Assembly (NCBI RefSeq): GCF_033343995.1
Contig: NZ_CP137573.1
Location: forward strand, 1,736,001-1,800,000
DNA from: Streptomyces sp. HUAS YS2
GTDB lineage: Bacteria; Actinomycetota; Actinomycetes; Streptomycetales; Streptomycetaceae
Length of the DNA: 64,000 nucleotides
Direction: 5' to 3'
Positions 1 through 8,217 of the stretch are shown in pieces. The translations under genes and the position numbers were made by a program. Under the pieces are notes generated by a model. It was not told the origin of the DNA and did no database searches. It saw nothing but the letters and a program-made list of their open reading frames with translations. How positions within the stretch are numbered: the stretch's first letter is position 1; each line of letters starts with the position of its first letter.

Positions 1-635
1 CCTTCGTCCAGGGGTACGGGATGACGGAGACGGCGCCCGGTGCGCTGGTCCTGGACCGGGGCGACTCGCTGAGCCGTGCCGGTTCGGCGGGCGTACCGCA
101 CTTCTTCACCGACGTACGGGTGCTGCTGCCCTCGGGCGAGGAGGCCGCGCCCGGCGAGAAGGGCGAGATCGTGGTCTCGGGGCCGAACGTCACCCCGGGC
201 TACTGGAACCTGCCGGAAGCGACCGCCGCGGCCTTCCGCGACGGGGGGCGTTTCCGGTCGGGCGACGTGGCCACGGTCGACGCCGACGGCTACGTGACGC
301 TCGTCGACCGGCTCAAGGACATGATCATCTCGGGCGGGGAGAACATCTACCCGGCCGAGGTGGAGGACGCGCTGCTCGCGCACCCGGACGTCGCCGAGGC
401 GGCCGTCATCGGCGTGCCCGACCCCACGTGGGGCGAGGTGGGGCGGGCGGTCGTCGTCCTGCGCTCGGGGACCTCACCGACCGCCGAGCAACTCCTCACC
501 CATCTCGAGGGCCTGCTGGCCCGCTACAAGCTCCCGCGGAGCTTCGTCCTCGTGCCCGAACTGCCCCGCAACGCCGCCGGAAAGCTGCTGAAGGCCCCCC
601 TCCGGGCCCGCTACGGCAGCAACCCCACCGACTGA
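1..635 (+). CDS. Acyl-CoA synthetase (AMP-forming), 3' end only
   Basis: This is the C-terminal part of an ANL-superfamily adenylating enzyme, which activates a carboxylic acid as acyl-AMP and passes it to CoA. The frame is open from base 3 and the first codons read QGYGMTETAPG, the substrate/AMP motif, so the start lies upstream of the window. The SGDVATVDADGYVTLVDR hinge follows, then KDMIISGGENIYPAEVE, and near the end PRNAAGKLLK with the lysine needed for adenylation. A MaoC hydratase gene starts 18 bp downstream, suggesting a fatty or aromatic acyl-CoA operon. The substrate cannot be read from this fragment. Confidence 0.92.
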   Translation, partial: FVQGYGMTETAPGALVLDRGDSLSRAGSAGVPHFFTDVRVLLPSGEEAAPGEKGEIVVSGPNVTPGYWNLPEATAAAFRDGGRFRSGDVATVDADGYVTLVDRLKDMIISGGENIYPAEVEDALLAHPDVAEAAVIGVPDPTWGEVGRAVVVLRSGTSPTAEQLLTHLEGLLARYKLPRSFVLVPELPRNAAGKLLKAPLRARYGSNPTD

Positions 636-653
636 CCTTCTGGAGAAACCCTC

Positions 654-1109
654 ATGTCCCTCACCGTCAACGGCATCGACGAGATCCGCGCGCAGGCCGG
701 CGCCGACCTCGGCCACAGCTCCTGGGTCGAGATCGCCCAGCCGCGCGTCAACACCTTCGCCGACGCCACCGGCGACCACCAGTGGATCCACGTCGACGAG
801 GAGCGCGCCGCCACCGGCCCGTTCGGCGGCACCATCGCCCACGGCTACCTGACTCTCTCCCTCCTCATCCCCATGTGGAGCGAGCTGCTTCAGGTCGAAG
901 GCGTGTCGATGGCCGTCAACTACGGCCTGAACAAGGTGCGTTTCCCCTCCCCCGTGAAGGTCGGCTCGAAGATCCGCACGCACGGCCGTGTGGTGTCCGT
1001 CGTGGACGTCAGGGGCGGTGTCGAGGTCGTCGTCGACCTGACCGTGGAGATCGACGGCGCCGACAAGCCGGCCTGCGTCGCCCAGGCGGTCTACCGCTTC
1101 CTGGCCTGA
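654..1109 (+). CDS. MaoC family dehydratase (enoyl-CoA hydratase-like)
   Basis: A 151-residue single hot-dog-fold protein of the MaoC / R-specific enoyl-CoA hydratase family, of normal length. The hydratase signature is present: FADATGDHQWIH supplies the catalytic Asp and His, followed by GPFGGTIAHGYLTLSL, the usual glycine-rich and HGYLT segment. Family members hydrate trans-2-enoyl-CoA to 3-hydroxyacyl-CoA. The ATG is preceded by TGGAGAAACCC, and the gene lies 18 bp after the acyl-CoA synthetase, so the two are probably co-transcribed. It is convergent with the TetR gene, 26 bp away. Confidence 0.9.
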   Translation: MSLTVNGIDEIRAQAGADLGHSSWVEIAQPRVNTFADATGDHQWIHVDEERAATGPFGGTIAHGYLTLSLLIPMWSELLQVEGVSMAVNYGLNKVRFPSPVKVGSKIRTHGRVVSVVDVRGGVEVVVDLTVEIDGADKPACVAQAVYRFLA

Positions 1110-1135
1110 CGCGACGCCGCCCGAGACATCGTCGT

Positions 1136-1849
1136 TCAGTCGCCCTCCTGCGACTTCGGCCGCAGCGCCGCCACCGCGTCGAGCATCAGCTCCAGGGCGA
1201 ACGGGTACCCGCTGTCGCGCATGTCGGCGGCCAGCAGTGGATAGGTCGCCGCGATGTTCGGGTGGGTGTCCGCCGGCAGCCGGCCGTACACCGCCTGCCA
1301 GACCTCCTCGTCGCCGTCCCGCGCCGCCTTCGGCAGCGCGAGGGCGGCGGCGTCCTGGGCGGCGAAGGCGAGGGCCTGGTCGACGAAGGCGTGATAGATC
1401 CGCACCGCGAGCGGGTCCGGGAAGCCTCCGGTGCGCAGCACGCCGAGGATCACCTCGACCGCCCGGGTCTCGTTCGGACGCCCGGTCGTGCGGTGCGCCG
1501 CGAGCATCGCGGCCTGCGGGTTCAGCTGGTACTGGGCGTGGATGCGCAGCCCGATGGAGCGCAGGTCCGCACGCCAGTCGCCGGTGGCGGTCCAGCCGTC
1601 CTGCGCCCGGCCGATCAGCTCGTCCGCCACGGCGAGCAACAGGTCGTCGGTGTTGCGGAAGTAGCGGTAGAGGGCGGTGGGGTCGGCGCCCAGCGCCGCG
1701 CCCAGCCGGCGTACCGACAGCGCCTCGGCGCCGTGCTGCGCGACCAGACGCAGCGCGGTCTCGACGATCAGCGCCTCGGAGAGCACCGCGCCCTGCTTGG
1801 TGGGGCGGCGGCGCTGCCGCCTGCCTTCGGGAACCACGCGTTCGACCAT
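1136..1849 (-). CDS. TetR family transcriptional regulator (237 aa)
   Basis: TetR-type repressor with the helix-turn-helix near residues 30-75 (IVETALRLVAQHGAEALSVRRLGAALG then DPTALYRYFRNTDDLL). The C-terminal half resembles the TetR_C families of actinobacteria. It is divergent from the YtcJ-type amidohydrolase and convergent with the MaoC gene. The promoter at 1856-1884 ends 6 bp before the ATG, so the mRNA is probably leaderless, and a 15-bp inverted repeat inside the promoter spacer suggests autorepression. The ligand is unknown; the neighbours suggest an acyl-CoA or an amide-type substrate. Confidence 0.88.
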   Translation of the reverse strand: MVERVVPEGRRQRRRPTKQGAVLSEALIVETALRLVAQHGAEALSVRRLGAALGADPTALYRYFRNTDDLLLAVADELIGRAQDGWTATGDWRADLRSIGLRIHAQYQLNPQAAMLAAHRTTGRPNETRAVEVILGVLRTGGFPDPLAVRIYHAFVDQALAFAAQDAAALALPKAARDGDEEVWQAVYGRLPADTHPNIAATYPLLAADMRDSGYPFALELMLDAVAALRPKSQEGD

Positions 1850-1855
1850 GCCCCG

Positions 1856-1884
1856 ATTTTATGTCAACACCATTGACGTGTAAA
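1856..1884 (-). promoter_or_regulatory. Promoter of the TetR gene with embedded operator
   Basis: On the minus strand TTTACA (1879-1884) and TAAAAT (1856-1861) are separated by 17 bp, a near-consensus vegetative promoter. The start ATG begins 6 bp after the -10, where transcription should begin, which predicts a leaderless message. The spacer contains GTCAA-N5-TTGAC (1863-1877), a palindrome well placed for a TetR dimer to block RNA polymerase. The same site lies about 65 bp upstream of the divergent amidohydrolase start and may control it too. Confidence 0.6.
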
Positions 1885-1942
1885 CGGGCGTCCCGCTTCC
1901 ATGGCGCCCACCACACCGCCGCCTCTCGCACTGGAGCTTCGC

Positions 1943-3577
1943 ATGGCCAAGGCCGATCTGGTCTTCACCCGCGGTCCCGTCCTCACGGTCGACCCGGCCC
2001 GCACCCGGGCCACGTCGCTCGCCGTCGTCGGGGACCGGATCGCGGCCGTCGGCCATGACGAGGTGCTGGAGCTCGTCGGCCCGGACACCGAGGTCGTCGA
2101 CCTGACCGGGAAGCTGCTGGTCCCGGGTTTCCAGGACGCTCACATCCACGCCGTCTCCGGCGGCATGGAGCTGGCCGAGTGCGATCTGACCGGAACGGTC
2201 GGCGTCCCGGAGTACCTGGAGCGGATCCGGGCGTACGCGGACGCGCACCCGGACCACACCTGGATCACCGGCGGCGGCTGGTCGATGGAGAGCTTCGACG
2301 GCGGCCTGCCCACCCGGCAGCTGCTGGACTCCGTCGTCCCCGATCGTCCGGTGCTGCTCTCGAACCGCGACCACCACGGCGCGTGGGCCAACACCCGGGC
2401 GCTCGAACTGGCCGGGCTCACCGCCGACACCCCCGACCCGGCCGACGGCCGGATCGAGCGCGAGGCGGACGGCACCCCCAGCGGCGTGCTCCAGGAGGGC
2501 GCGATCGGGCTGGTCGCCCGGCTGGCGCCGGCGGCTACCGCCGAGGATCGGCTGGCCGGTCTGCTGCGGGCCCAGAAGCTGCTGCACTCGCTCGGCATCA
2601 CGGCCTGGCAGGACGCTCTGCTCGGCTCGTTCGGCGGCATGCTCGACCCCGCGGACGCCTACCTGACCGCCGCCCGCGACGGCTCGCTCACCGCCCGGGT
2701 GACCGGCGCGATGTGGTGGGACCGGGAGCGCGGCGCCGAGCAGATCGACGAACTGGTCGCGAAGCGCGCGGAGTTGAAGCACGGCCGGTTCCGCGCCGGC
2801 TCGGTGAAGATCATGCAGGACGGCATCGCGGAGAACTTCACCGCCGCGCTCAGCTCCCCGTACCTGGACGCCTGCGGCTGCGCCACCGCCAACACCGGCA
2901 TCAGCTTCGTGGACCCGAAGGCCCTGCGCGCGTACGTGACCGAGCTCGACGCCCTCGACTTCCAGGTGCACTTCCACGCGCTCGGCGACCGGGCCGTGCG
3001 CGAGGCGCTCGACGCCGTGGAGGCGGCCGTGGCCGCCAACGGCCGGCGCGGCAACCGGCACCACCTGGCGCACCTCCAGGTCGTGCACCCGGACGACATC
3101 GCCCGCTTCGCGCGGCTGGGCGCGATCGCCAACATCCAGCCGCTGTGGGCCGCCCACGAGCCGCAGATGGACGAGCTCACCATCCCCTTCCTCGGGCCCG
3201 AGCGGGCCGCCTGGCAGTACCCCTTCGGGGACCTGCTGCGGTCCGGCGCGACGCTGGCCGCGGGCAGCGACTGGCCGGTCAGCAGCCCGGACCCGCTGGC
3301 CGGCATCCATGTCGCGGTCAACCGCCGGGACCCGGAGGCGGAGGACGACAGGGTCTTCCTGCCGGAGCAGCGCCTCGACCTCCCCGGCGCGATCGCCGCG
3401 TACACCGCCGGCACCGCCCACGTGAACGGGCTCGACGACACCGGCACGCTGGTCCGGGGCAACCTCGCGGACCTCGTCGTCCTGGACCGCGACATCCTCA
3501 CCGCGCCGCCGGAGGAGATCGCGGAGGCGAAGGTCGAGCGCACCTACGTCGGCGGCCGACTCGTCCACTCGGTCTGA
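1943..3577 (+). CDS. YtcJ-type metal-dependent amidohydrolase
   Basis: A 544-residue amidohydrolase of the YtcJ/AepA group, which hydrolyse amide or imide bonds with two metals in a TIM barrel. Seen: DAHIHAVSGG near the N-terminus (HxH ligands), GSVKIMQDGIAENF with the lysine expected to be carboxylated, FHALGDRAV and HLAHLQVVHPDD (later ligands), and AAGSDWPVSSPDPL with the catalytic Asp. I chose the ATG at 1943 because GGAG lies 6 bp before it; an ATG at 1901 would add 14 residues without a clear ribosome binding site. It overlaps the convergent LacI gene by 34 bp. Its neighbours (LacI, peptide-type ABC system) suggest it acts on an imported amide or acylated amino acid; this is inference. 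Confidence 0.85.
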   Translation: MAKADLVFTRGPVLTVDPARTRATSLAVVGDRIAAVGHDEVLELVGPDTEVVDLTGKLLVPGFQDAHIHAVSGGMELAECDLTGTVGVPEYLERIRAYADAHPDHTWITGGGWSMESFDGGLPTRQLLDSVVPDRPVLLSNRDHHGAWANTRALELAGLTADTPDPADGRIEREADGTPSGVLQEGAIGLVARLAPAATAEDRLAGLLRAQKLLHSLGITAWQDALLGSFGGMLDPADAYLTAARDGSLTARVTGAMWWDRERGAEQIDELVAKRAELKHGRFRAGSVKIMQDGIAENFTAALSSPYLDACGCATANTGISFVDPKALRAYVTELDALDFQVHFHALGDRAVREALDAVEAAVAANGRRGNRHHLAHLQVVHPDDIARFARLGAIANIQPLWAAHEPQMDELTIPFLGPERAAWQYPFGDLLRSGATLAAGSDWPVSSPDPLAGIHVAVNRRDPEAEDDRVFLPEQRLDLPGAIAAYTAGTAHVNGLDDTGTLVRGNLADLVVLDRDILTAPPEEIAEAKVERTYVGGRLVHSV

Positions 3578-4632
3578 CCGTGCCGGACCGAAGACGCCCG
3601 CACCTCGAGCTCGGTGGGCACGAGCACGCCGGACGGCTGCAGGTGGCCGTGCTCCAGCACGGCCACGAGCAGTTCGATGCCTGCCTGGGCGACGTCGTGG
3701 GGCCGCAGGCTCAGCGTCGTCACCGCGGGATCGGTGTGCAGGGCCGTCACGTCCTCGCTCACGCAGACGAGGAGCAGGTCGCGCGGCACCTCGTAGCCGT
3801 GCCGGCGGGCCGCCTCCAGCACGAGCGGCGGGCTCGCCTCGGCCACCACGAACAGCGCGTCCGGACGTTCGCCGCCGGTCTCGGGGCCGCCCACCAGGGC
3901 GGTCTCGACGGCGCGGACGACCGGACCGTTGCCGGGCGCCGCGGCGCGCACCACCCACTCCGATACGCCGTGCTCCGCGCACCACGCGTGGTACGCGGCG
4001 AACACGCCGGAGTGGAAGCGGGTGGTGCTGTCCGGCGTCACGAGCGCGGGCCGCCGGGCGCCCTGTTCCCACAGGTGGTCCAGGCTCGCGCGAACAGCCG
4101 CGGCACCGTCGACGTCCACCCAGTGCGCCCCCGGCCGCCCCTCCACGGAGCGGTCGCTGAACACCGGAATCCGGGCGGCGAGCAGCTCCTCGACGATCGG
4201 GTCGTCGGCGGCGGGGTCGGCGACGACCACGGCGTCCAGCGGCAGCTCGGCCCACTCGCGCTGCAGCGAACCGGCGGGCAGCAGCACCACGGCGTAGCCG
4301 CGCGCGAGCGCGGTCGCAGCGGTGGCGCCGGTCAGCCGGGCGAAGTACGGGGACTCCAGGAACGTCCACGGCGCGTCCACGAGCTCACCGACCACATATC
4401 CGATCAACCTGGCCCGTCCCGCACGTAGTTGGCGCGCGGTGGCATTGGGCCGATAGCCCATTCTGCGCGCGGTCTCGCGGGCCTTCTCCCGGACCTCGGG
4501 AGAGAGCCGGCCGGTGCCGTTGAGCGCCGCCGACACGGTCGTCTTGGACAGACCCGCCTCGCGGGCCACGTCGACGAGCCGCACGCGCGGGGTGGGCGAC
4601 GAGGGCTGCCCGCCGTGCCGTGAATCGGTCAT
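3544..4632 (-). CDS. LacI family transcriptional regulator (362 aa)
   Basis: Full-length LacI/GalR regulator. The N-terminal headpiece is clear: VRLVDVAREAGLSKTTVSAALNG, the hinge region around GYRPNATARQLRAG, then a periplasmic-binding-protein-like effector domain to residue 362. It is divergent from the oligopeptide ABC operon, with a perfect 18-bp palindrome and a matching half-site in the 131-bp gap, so it most probably represses that operon and itself. The 3' end overlaps the amidohydrolase gene by 34 bp. LacI proteins usually sense sugars; the neighbouring transporter is of peptide type, so the effector is uncertain. Confidence 0.92.
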   Translation of the reverse strand: MTDSRHGGQPSSPTPRVRLVDVAREAGLSKTTVSAALNGTGRLSPEVREKARETARRMGYRPNATARQLRAGRARLIGYVVGELVDAPWTFLESPYFARLTGATAATALARGYAVVLLPAGSLQREWAELPLDAVVVADPAADDPIVEELLAARIPVFSDRSVEGRPGAHWVDVDGAAAVRASLDHLWEQGARRPALVTPDSTTRFHSGVFAAYHAWCAEHGVSEWVVRAAAPGNGPVVRAVETALVGGPETGGERPDALFVVAEASPPLVLEAARRHGYEVPRDLLLVCVSEDVTALHTDPAVTTLSLRPHDVAQAGIELLVAVLEHGHLQPSGVLVPTELEVRASSVRHGQTEWTSRPPT

Positions 4633-4669
4633 GGGGCTGATGTTGCCACCCTCGTGACCTCTGGAAAAC

Positions 4670-4705
4670 CGTTCCCGCAGAGTCTTGTGCGGGAACGTTC
4701 CCGCA
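4670..4705. promoter_or_regulatory. Candidate LacI operator and half-site
   Basis: TGCGGGAACGTTCCCGCA at 4688-4705 is a perfect 18-bp palindrome with the central CG typical of LacI-family operators. The half-site CGTTCCCGCA occurs again at 4670-4679, 26 bp upstream in the same orientation. Both lie between the divergent LacI gene and the substrate-binding-protein gene, so they can control either promoter. Confidence 0.7.
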
Positions 4706-4763
4706 TCAATACTCGCTCCATCCCCCAGCGCCCGTCACTACACCCGTAAAGGGGTGGGTCTGC

Positions 4764-6401
4764 ATGCGCACGCCCAGATTCCTCGCGTTCGTCGCCTGTA
4801 CCGCCGCACTCGCGGCCACCGCCACCGCCTGCTCCGGCGCCACCGCACCGCGGAACGCCGTAGGCACCACCGGCTACAAGGTCGAGCCGACCTCGCCGGC
4901 CGCGAGCGGCCCGCTGCCCTCGCTCACCTGGTCCCTGTACGCCGAGCCGTACACGCTCGACTACGCCCTCGCGTACGACTACCCGCCGAACACCGTGCTC
5001 GCCAACGTCTGCGAGCAGTTGTTCCGGGTCACTCCCGACCTCAAGATCGAGCCGGGGCTCGCGACGAAGTACACCCAGCCCGACCCGCGCACCCTCGTCT
5101 ACACCCTGCGCCCCGGCGTGAAGTTCCACGACGGCACGGTCATGACGGCGGAGGACGTGGTCGCCTCCCTGAAGCGCCACACCGACCCGGCCACCGGCTC
5201 GCCCTGGGGCTCGGCGTTCAAGAACGTCGCGTCGATCGAGAAGACCGGCCCGCTGGAGGTGACGATCAAGCTCTCCAAGCCCGACGTGCTGCTGCACGAG
5301 CTGATGGCCGCCTCCCCCGGCACCGTGGAGAGCGCCGCCACCCTCCGCAAGGAGGGCAAGGACTACGGCACCCCGAACGGCAAGGTCAACTGCTCCGGCC
5401 CGTACGCGGTCCAGAAGTGGGCGCAGGGCGACAGCATCACGCTGAAGAAGCACGACGGGTACTGGGACACCAAGCTCGCCCCGAAGACCGCCGAGGTGAA
5501 GTTCACCTTCGTCGAGGACGCCGCCGCCCGCAGCAACGCCTTCCTCTCCGGAACGGCCGACGGCGGGTACATGGTGCCGTCCTCCTCGATCGCGGACCTG
5601 CGCTCCAGCAAGCGGGGGACCGTGCTGTTCGGCCCGAACACCGGCGCCGCGAACCTCGCCGTGCTGAACCTCAAGGGCACGCTGGGGGACGTCAGGGTCC
5701 GCCGGGCGCTGTCCATGGCGCTGGACCGGAAGAACATCGTCAAGGCCGCCGCCGGCGGCGTCGGCGAACCCGCCAAGGCTCCCACGGCGCGCGGCGCCTG
5801 GGCGCTCGCCCCGGAGAAGACCGCGAAGATCTACGGCGCGCTGCCCGAGCCCGCCTTCGACGTGAAGGGGGCGCGCAAGCTCGTCGAGGAGGCGGGCGCC
5901 AAGGGCAAGAAGATCACCATGGTGACCAGCTCGCTGGCGCCCGAGATCAGCGTCGTCGCGATCGCCGTTCAGGCGGCCGGCCGCTCGATCGGCCTCGACG
6001 TCGAGCTGAAGCCCGTCGCGCCCGAGGCGTACAGCAGCATCTTCGTCGACCCGAAGGCGCGCACCGGCCTCGACCTGGTGATCACCAACGGCTACGACAA
6101 CACCCCTGACCCGCTGGAGTTCTACCAGTACCTGCGGACCGGCGACTTCGGTAACTACGGCAACTGGTCGAACCCCGAGTACGACGCCGCCTTCGACCGC
6201 GCGAACGCCGAGCCGGACGCCGCGGCCCGCACCGACCTCACCGCGGAGCTGCAGAAGATCGCGCTGCGCGAGCTGCCGGTCATCCCCGTGTACGAGGCGC
6301 CCTACTCGGTCTTCCTCGGCAAGCGGATCACCGGCGCGCCCACCGGCATCGCCCAGCTGTACTACCCGTGGGCCGCGACGATCGGGGCCGCGACGCCATG
6401 A
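4764..6401 (+). CDS. ABC transporter substrate-binding lipoprotein, family 5 (peptide type)
   Basis: A 545-residue extracellular solute-binding protein of the DppA/OppA type. The N-terminus is a lipoprotein signal ending in ATAC, with Cys23 as the expected lipidated residue. The SBP_bac_5 domain fills the rest: YTLRPGVKFHDGTVMTAEDVV, later VRRALSMALDRKNIV, and LRTGDFGNYGNWSNPEYDAAF towards the C-terminus. It is the first gene of a five-gene operon with four 4-bp overlaps and sits downstream of the LacI-type palindrome. Ligands of this family include di- and oligopeptides, nickel and some glycosides; which one is bound here cannot be told. Confidence 0.92.
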   Translation: MRTPRFLAFVACTAALAATATACSGATAPRNAVGTTGYKVEPTSPAASGPLPSLTWSLYAEPYTLDYALAYDYPPNTVLANVCEQLFRVTPDLKIEPGLATKYTQPDPRTLVYTLRPGVKFHDGTVMTAEDVVASLKRHTDPATGSPWGSAFKNVASIEKTGPLEVTIKLSKPDVLLHELMAASPGTVESAATLRKEGKDYGTPNGKVNCSGPYAVQKWAQGDSITLKKHDGYWDTKLAPKTAEVKFTFVEDAAARSNAFLSGTADGGYMVPSSSIADLRSSKRGTVLFGPNTGAANLAVLNLKGTLGDVRVRRALSMALDRKNIVKAAAGGVGEPAKAPTARGAWALAPEKTAKIYGALPEPAFDVKGARKLVEEAGAKGKKITMVTSSLAPEISVVAIAVQAAGRSIGLDVELKPVAPEAYSSIFVDPKARTGLDLVITNGYDNTPDPLEFYQYLRTGDFGNYGNWSNPEYDAAFDRANAEPDAAARTDLTAELQKIALRELPVIPVYEAPYSVFLGKRITGAPTGIAQLYYPWAATIGAATP

Positions 6402-7351
6402 CCCGCTACTTCGTCGGACGCTTCCTCGGCCTGGTGGCGGTGCTGTTCGTGACCTCGATCGTGGTCTTCGGCAGCGTCCACCTGGCCCCCGGCGACCCGG
6501 TGTCGTTCCTGCTGCACGGTCGCCCCGCGACCCCGGAGGCCGTGGCCTCGCTGCGCTCCCAGTACCACCTGGACGATCCCCTGCCCGTGCAGTACGGCAA
6601 GTGGCTCGGCGGCGTCCTGCAGGGCGACTTCGGGCGCTCCGCGCAGTTCCACCAGGACGTCGCGAGCCTGATCGGCTCGCGGCTCCCGGGCACCGCCCTG
6701 CTCGTCGGGTACGCGGCGCTGCTCGTCGCCGTGCTCGGCGTGGCGGCCGGCATCCTGGCCGCGCTGCGGCCGGGCCCGCTGGACCGGGCGGTGCTCGTCG
6801 GCACCGGCGTGGCGACGGCGACCCCGTCGTTCGTCACCGCCATCGCGCTCGTGTCGCTCTTCTCCGTCCAGCTCGGCTGGTTCCCCGGACCGGGCGGCAC
6901 CCCGACCGGCCTCGGGGACCGGCTGCACCACCTGACGCTGCCGGCCTTCGCGCTGGCGCTGACCTTCGCGGGTCTGCTCGCCCGGGTGACCCGCTCGGCG
7001 ATGCTCGACGAAATGGGCCGCGACCACGTCGAGGTGGCGCGGGCCCGCGGCGTCGCGGAGCGGACCGTGGTCCGCCGGCACGTCCTGCGCAACGCGCTCG
7101 GGCCGGTCGTCACCGTCGGCGGCACGATGCTCGCGGGGCTGCTCATCAGCACCTCGATCGTCGAGACCGCCTTCGACGTGCCCGGCCTCGGCTCGCTGCT
7201 CGTGCAGTCGGTGACCGCGAAGGACTTCGCCGTCGTGCAGGCGGTCACGCTGCTCAGCGTCGCGGCCTTCGTCCTGGTCAACTTCCTCGTCGACCTGCTC
7301 GCCCCGCTCATCGACCCCCGTCTGTCCCTCCACGGGGAAGGCTCCTCATGA
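6398..7351 (+). CDS. ABC transporter permease (DppB type)
   Basis: A 317-residue inner-membrane permease of the peptide/nickel family. It starts MTRYFVGRFLGLVAVLFVTSIVVF, a first membrane segment typical of DppB, and has the EAA-loop (EVARARGVAERTVVRRHVLRNALGP) that docks on the ATPase. The ATG at 6398 overlaps the previous stop as ATGA, indicating translational coupling, which is why I reject a GTG start 30 bp upstream. The stop overlaps the next permease the same way. Confidence 0.92.
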   Translation: MTRYFVGRFLGLVAVLFVTSIVVFGSVHLAPGDPVSFLLHGRPATPEAVASLRSQYHLDDPLPVQYGKWLGGVLQGDFGRSAQFHQDVASLIGSRLPGTALLVGYAALLVAVLGVAAGILAALRPGPLDRAVLVGTGVATATPSFVTAIALVSLFSVQLGWFPGPGGTPTGLGDRLHHLTLPAFALALTFAGLLARVTRSAMLDEMGRDHVEVARARGVAERTVVRRHVLRNALGPVVTVGGTMLAGLLISTSIVETAFDVPGLGSLLVQSVTAKDFAVVQAVTLLSVAAFVLVNFLVDLLAPLIDPRLSLHGEGSS

Positions 7352-8217
7352 CCACCACCGCCACCCCGGCGCCGTACCGCAGGCCCGGCCTGCGCAGACT
7401 GCGTCTGCTCGGCCAGGGCCCGATGTTCACCGCCTCGGTCGTGGTGCTCGCCGTGCTCGTCCTGGTCGCACTGCTCGCCCCCGTCCTCGCCCCGTACGAC
7501 CCGGAGGCCATCGACCTCTCGGCGAGCCTGACCGGGACGAGCGGCGACCACCTGCTCGGCACCGACCAGTCCGGGCGGGACATCCTGTCCCGGCTGATCC
7601 ACGGCGCCCGCACCGGGCTGCTCGGGCCGCTGCTGGTCGTCGCCGTCTCCACGCTGCTCGGCACGCTGCTCGGCCTGGTCGCGGCCTGGCGCGGCGGCTG
7701 GGCGGACGCGCTGCTGTCCCGCTCGATGGACCTGGTCTTCGCGATCCCCGGCCTGCTGCTCGCGATCCTGCTCGTGTCGGTCGTCGGCTCGGGCATGACC
7801 GCGCCGGTGATCGCGATGGCCGTGGCCTACACCCCGTACGCGGGGCGGCTGGTGCGCGGCCTCGCGCGCCAGGAGAAGGCCCGGCCGTACATCGAGTCGT
7901 ACCGGGTGCAGGGCTGGTCGGGTTGGACGGTCTGCGTCCGGCACCTGCTGCCGAACATCGCTCCGACGATCTTCGCGCAGTCCGCGATGAACTTCGGCTA
8001 CGCGCTGATGGACCTGGCGGCGCTCTCCTTCCTCGGCTTCGGCGTGCAGCCGCCGACCGCCGACTGGGGAGCCATGATCAACGAAGGCCAGTCGGCCATC
8101 CTGCAGGGGGCGATGCTGCCCGCCCTCGCGCCGTCCGCGTGCATCGTGCTCGCCGTGGTGGCGTTCGGCATCGTCGGCGAGGGGCTCGCCGACCGGATCT
8201 CGAGGCGAGAGCAGTGA
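7348..8217 (+). CDS. ABC transporter permease (DppC type)
   Basis: A 289-residue second permease. Features are an N-terminal membrane segment, the DppC-type HLLGTDQSGRDILSRLIHGAR motif after it, and the EAA-loop IESYRVQGWSGWTVCVRHLLPN. The ATG at 7348 overlaps the stop of the preceding gene (ATGA). The 3' end overlaps the GTG of the ATPase gene as GTGA. It forms a heterodimeric channel with the upstream permease. Confidence 0.92.
   Translation: MTTTATPAPYRRPGLRRLRLLGQGPMFTASVVVLAVLVLVALLAPVLAPYDPEAIDLSASLTGTSGDHLLGTDQSGRDILSRLIHGARTGLLGPLLVVAVSTLLGTLLGLVAAWRGGWADALLSRSMDLVFAIPGLLLAILLVSVVGSGMTAPVIAMAVAYTPYAGRLVRGLARQEKARPYIESYRVQGWSGWTVCVRHLLPNIAPTIFAQSAMNFGYALMDLAALSFLGFGVQPPTADWGAMINEGQSAILQGAMLPALAPSACIVLAVVAFGIVGEGLADRISRREQ

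Noticed and set aside
474..1931. Long minus-strand frame of 485 codons
   Set aside because: It runs antisense through the acyl-CoA synthetase, MaoC and TetR genes, is Arg/Gly/Ala-rich without a recognisable domain, and is a shadow typical of GC-rich DNA.
1859..4369. Minus-strand frame of 836 codons
   Set aside because: It is antisense to the amidohydrolase and out of frame with LacI; low-complexity composition and no motifs.
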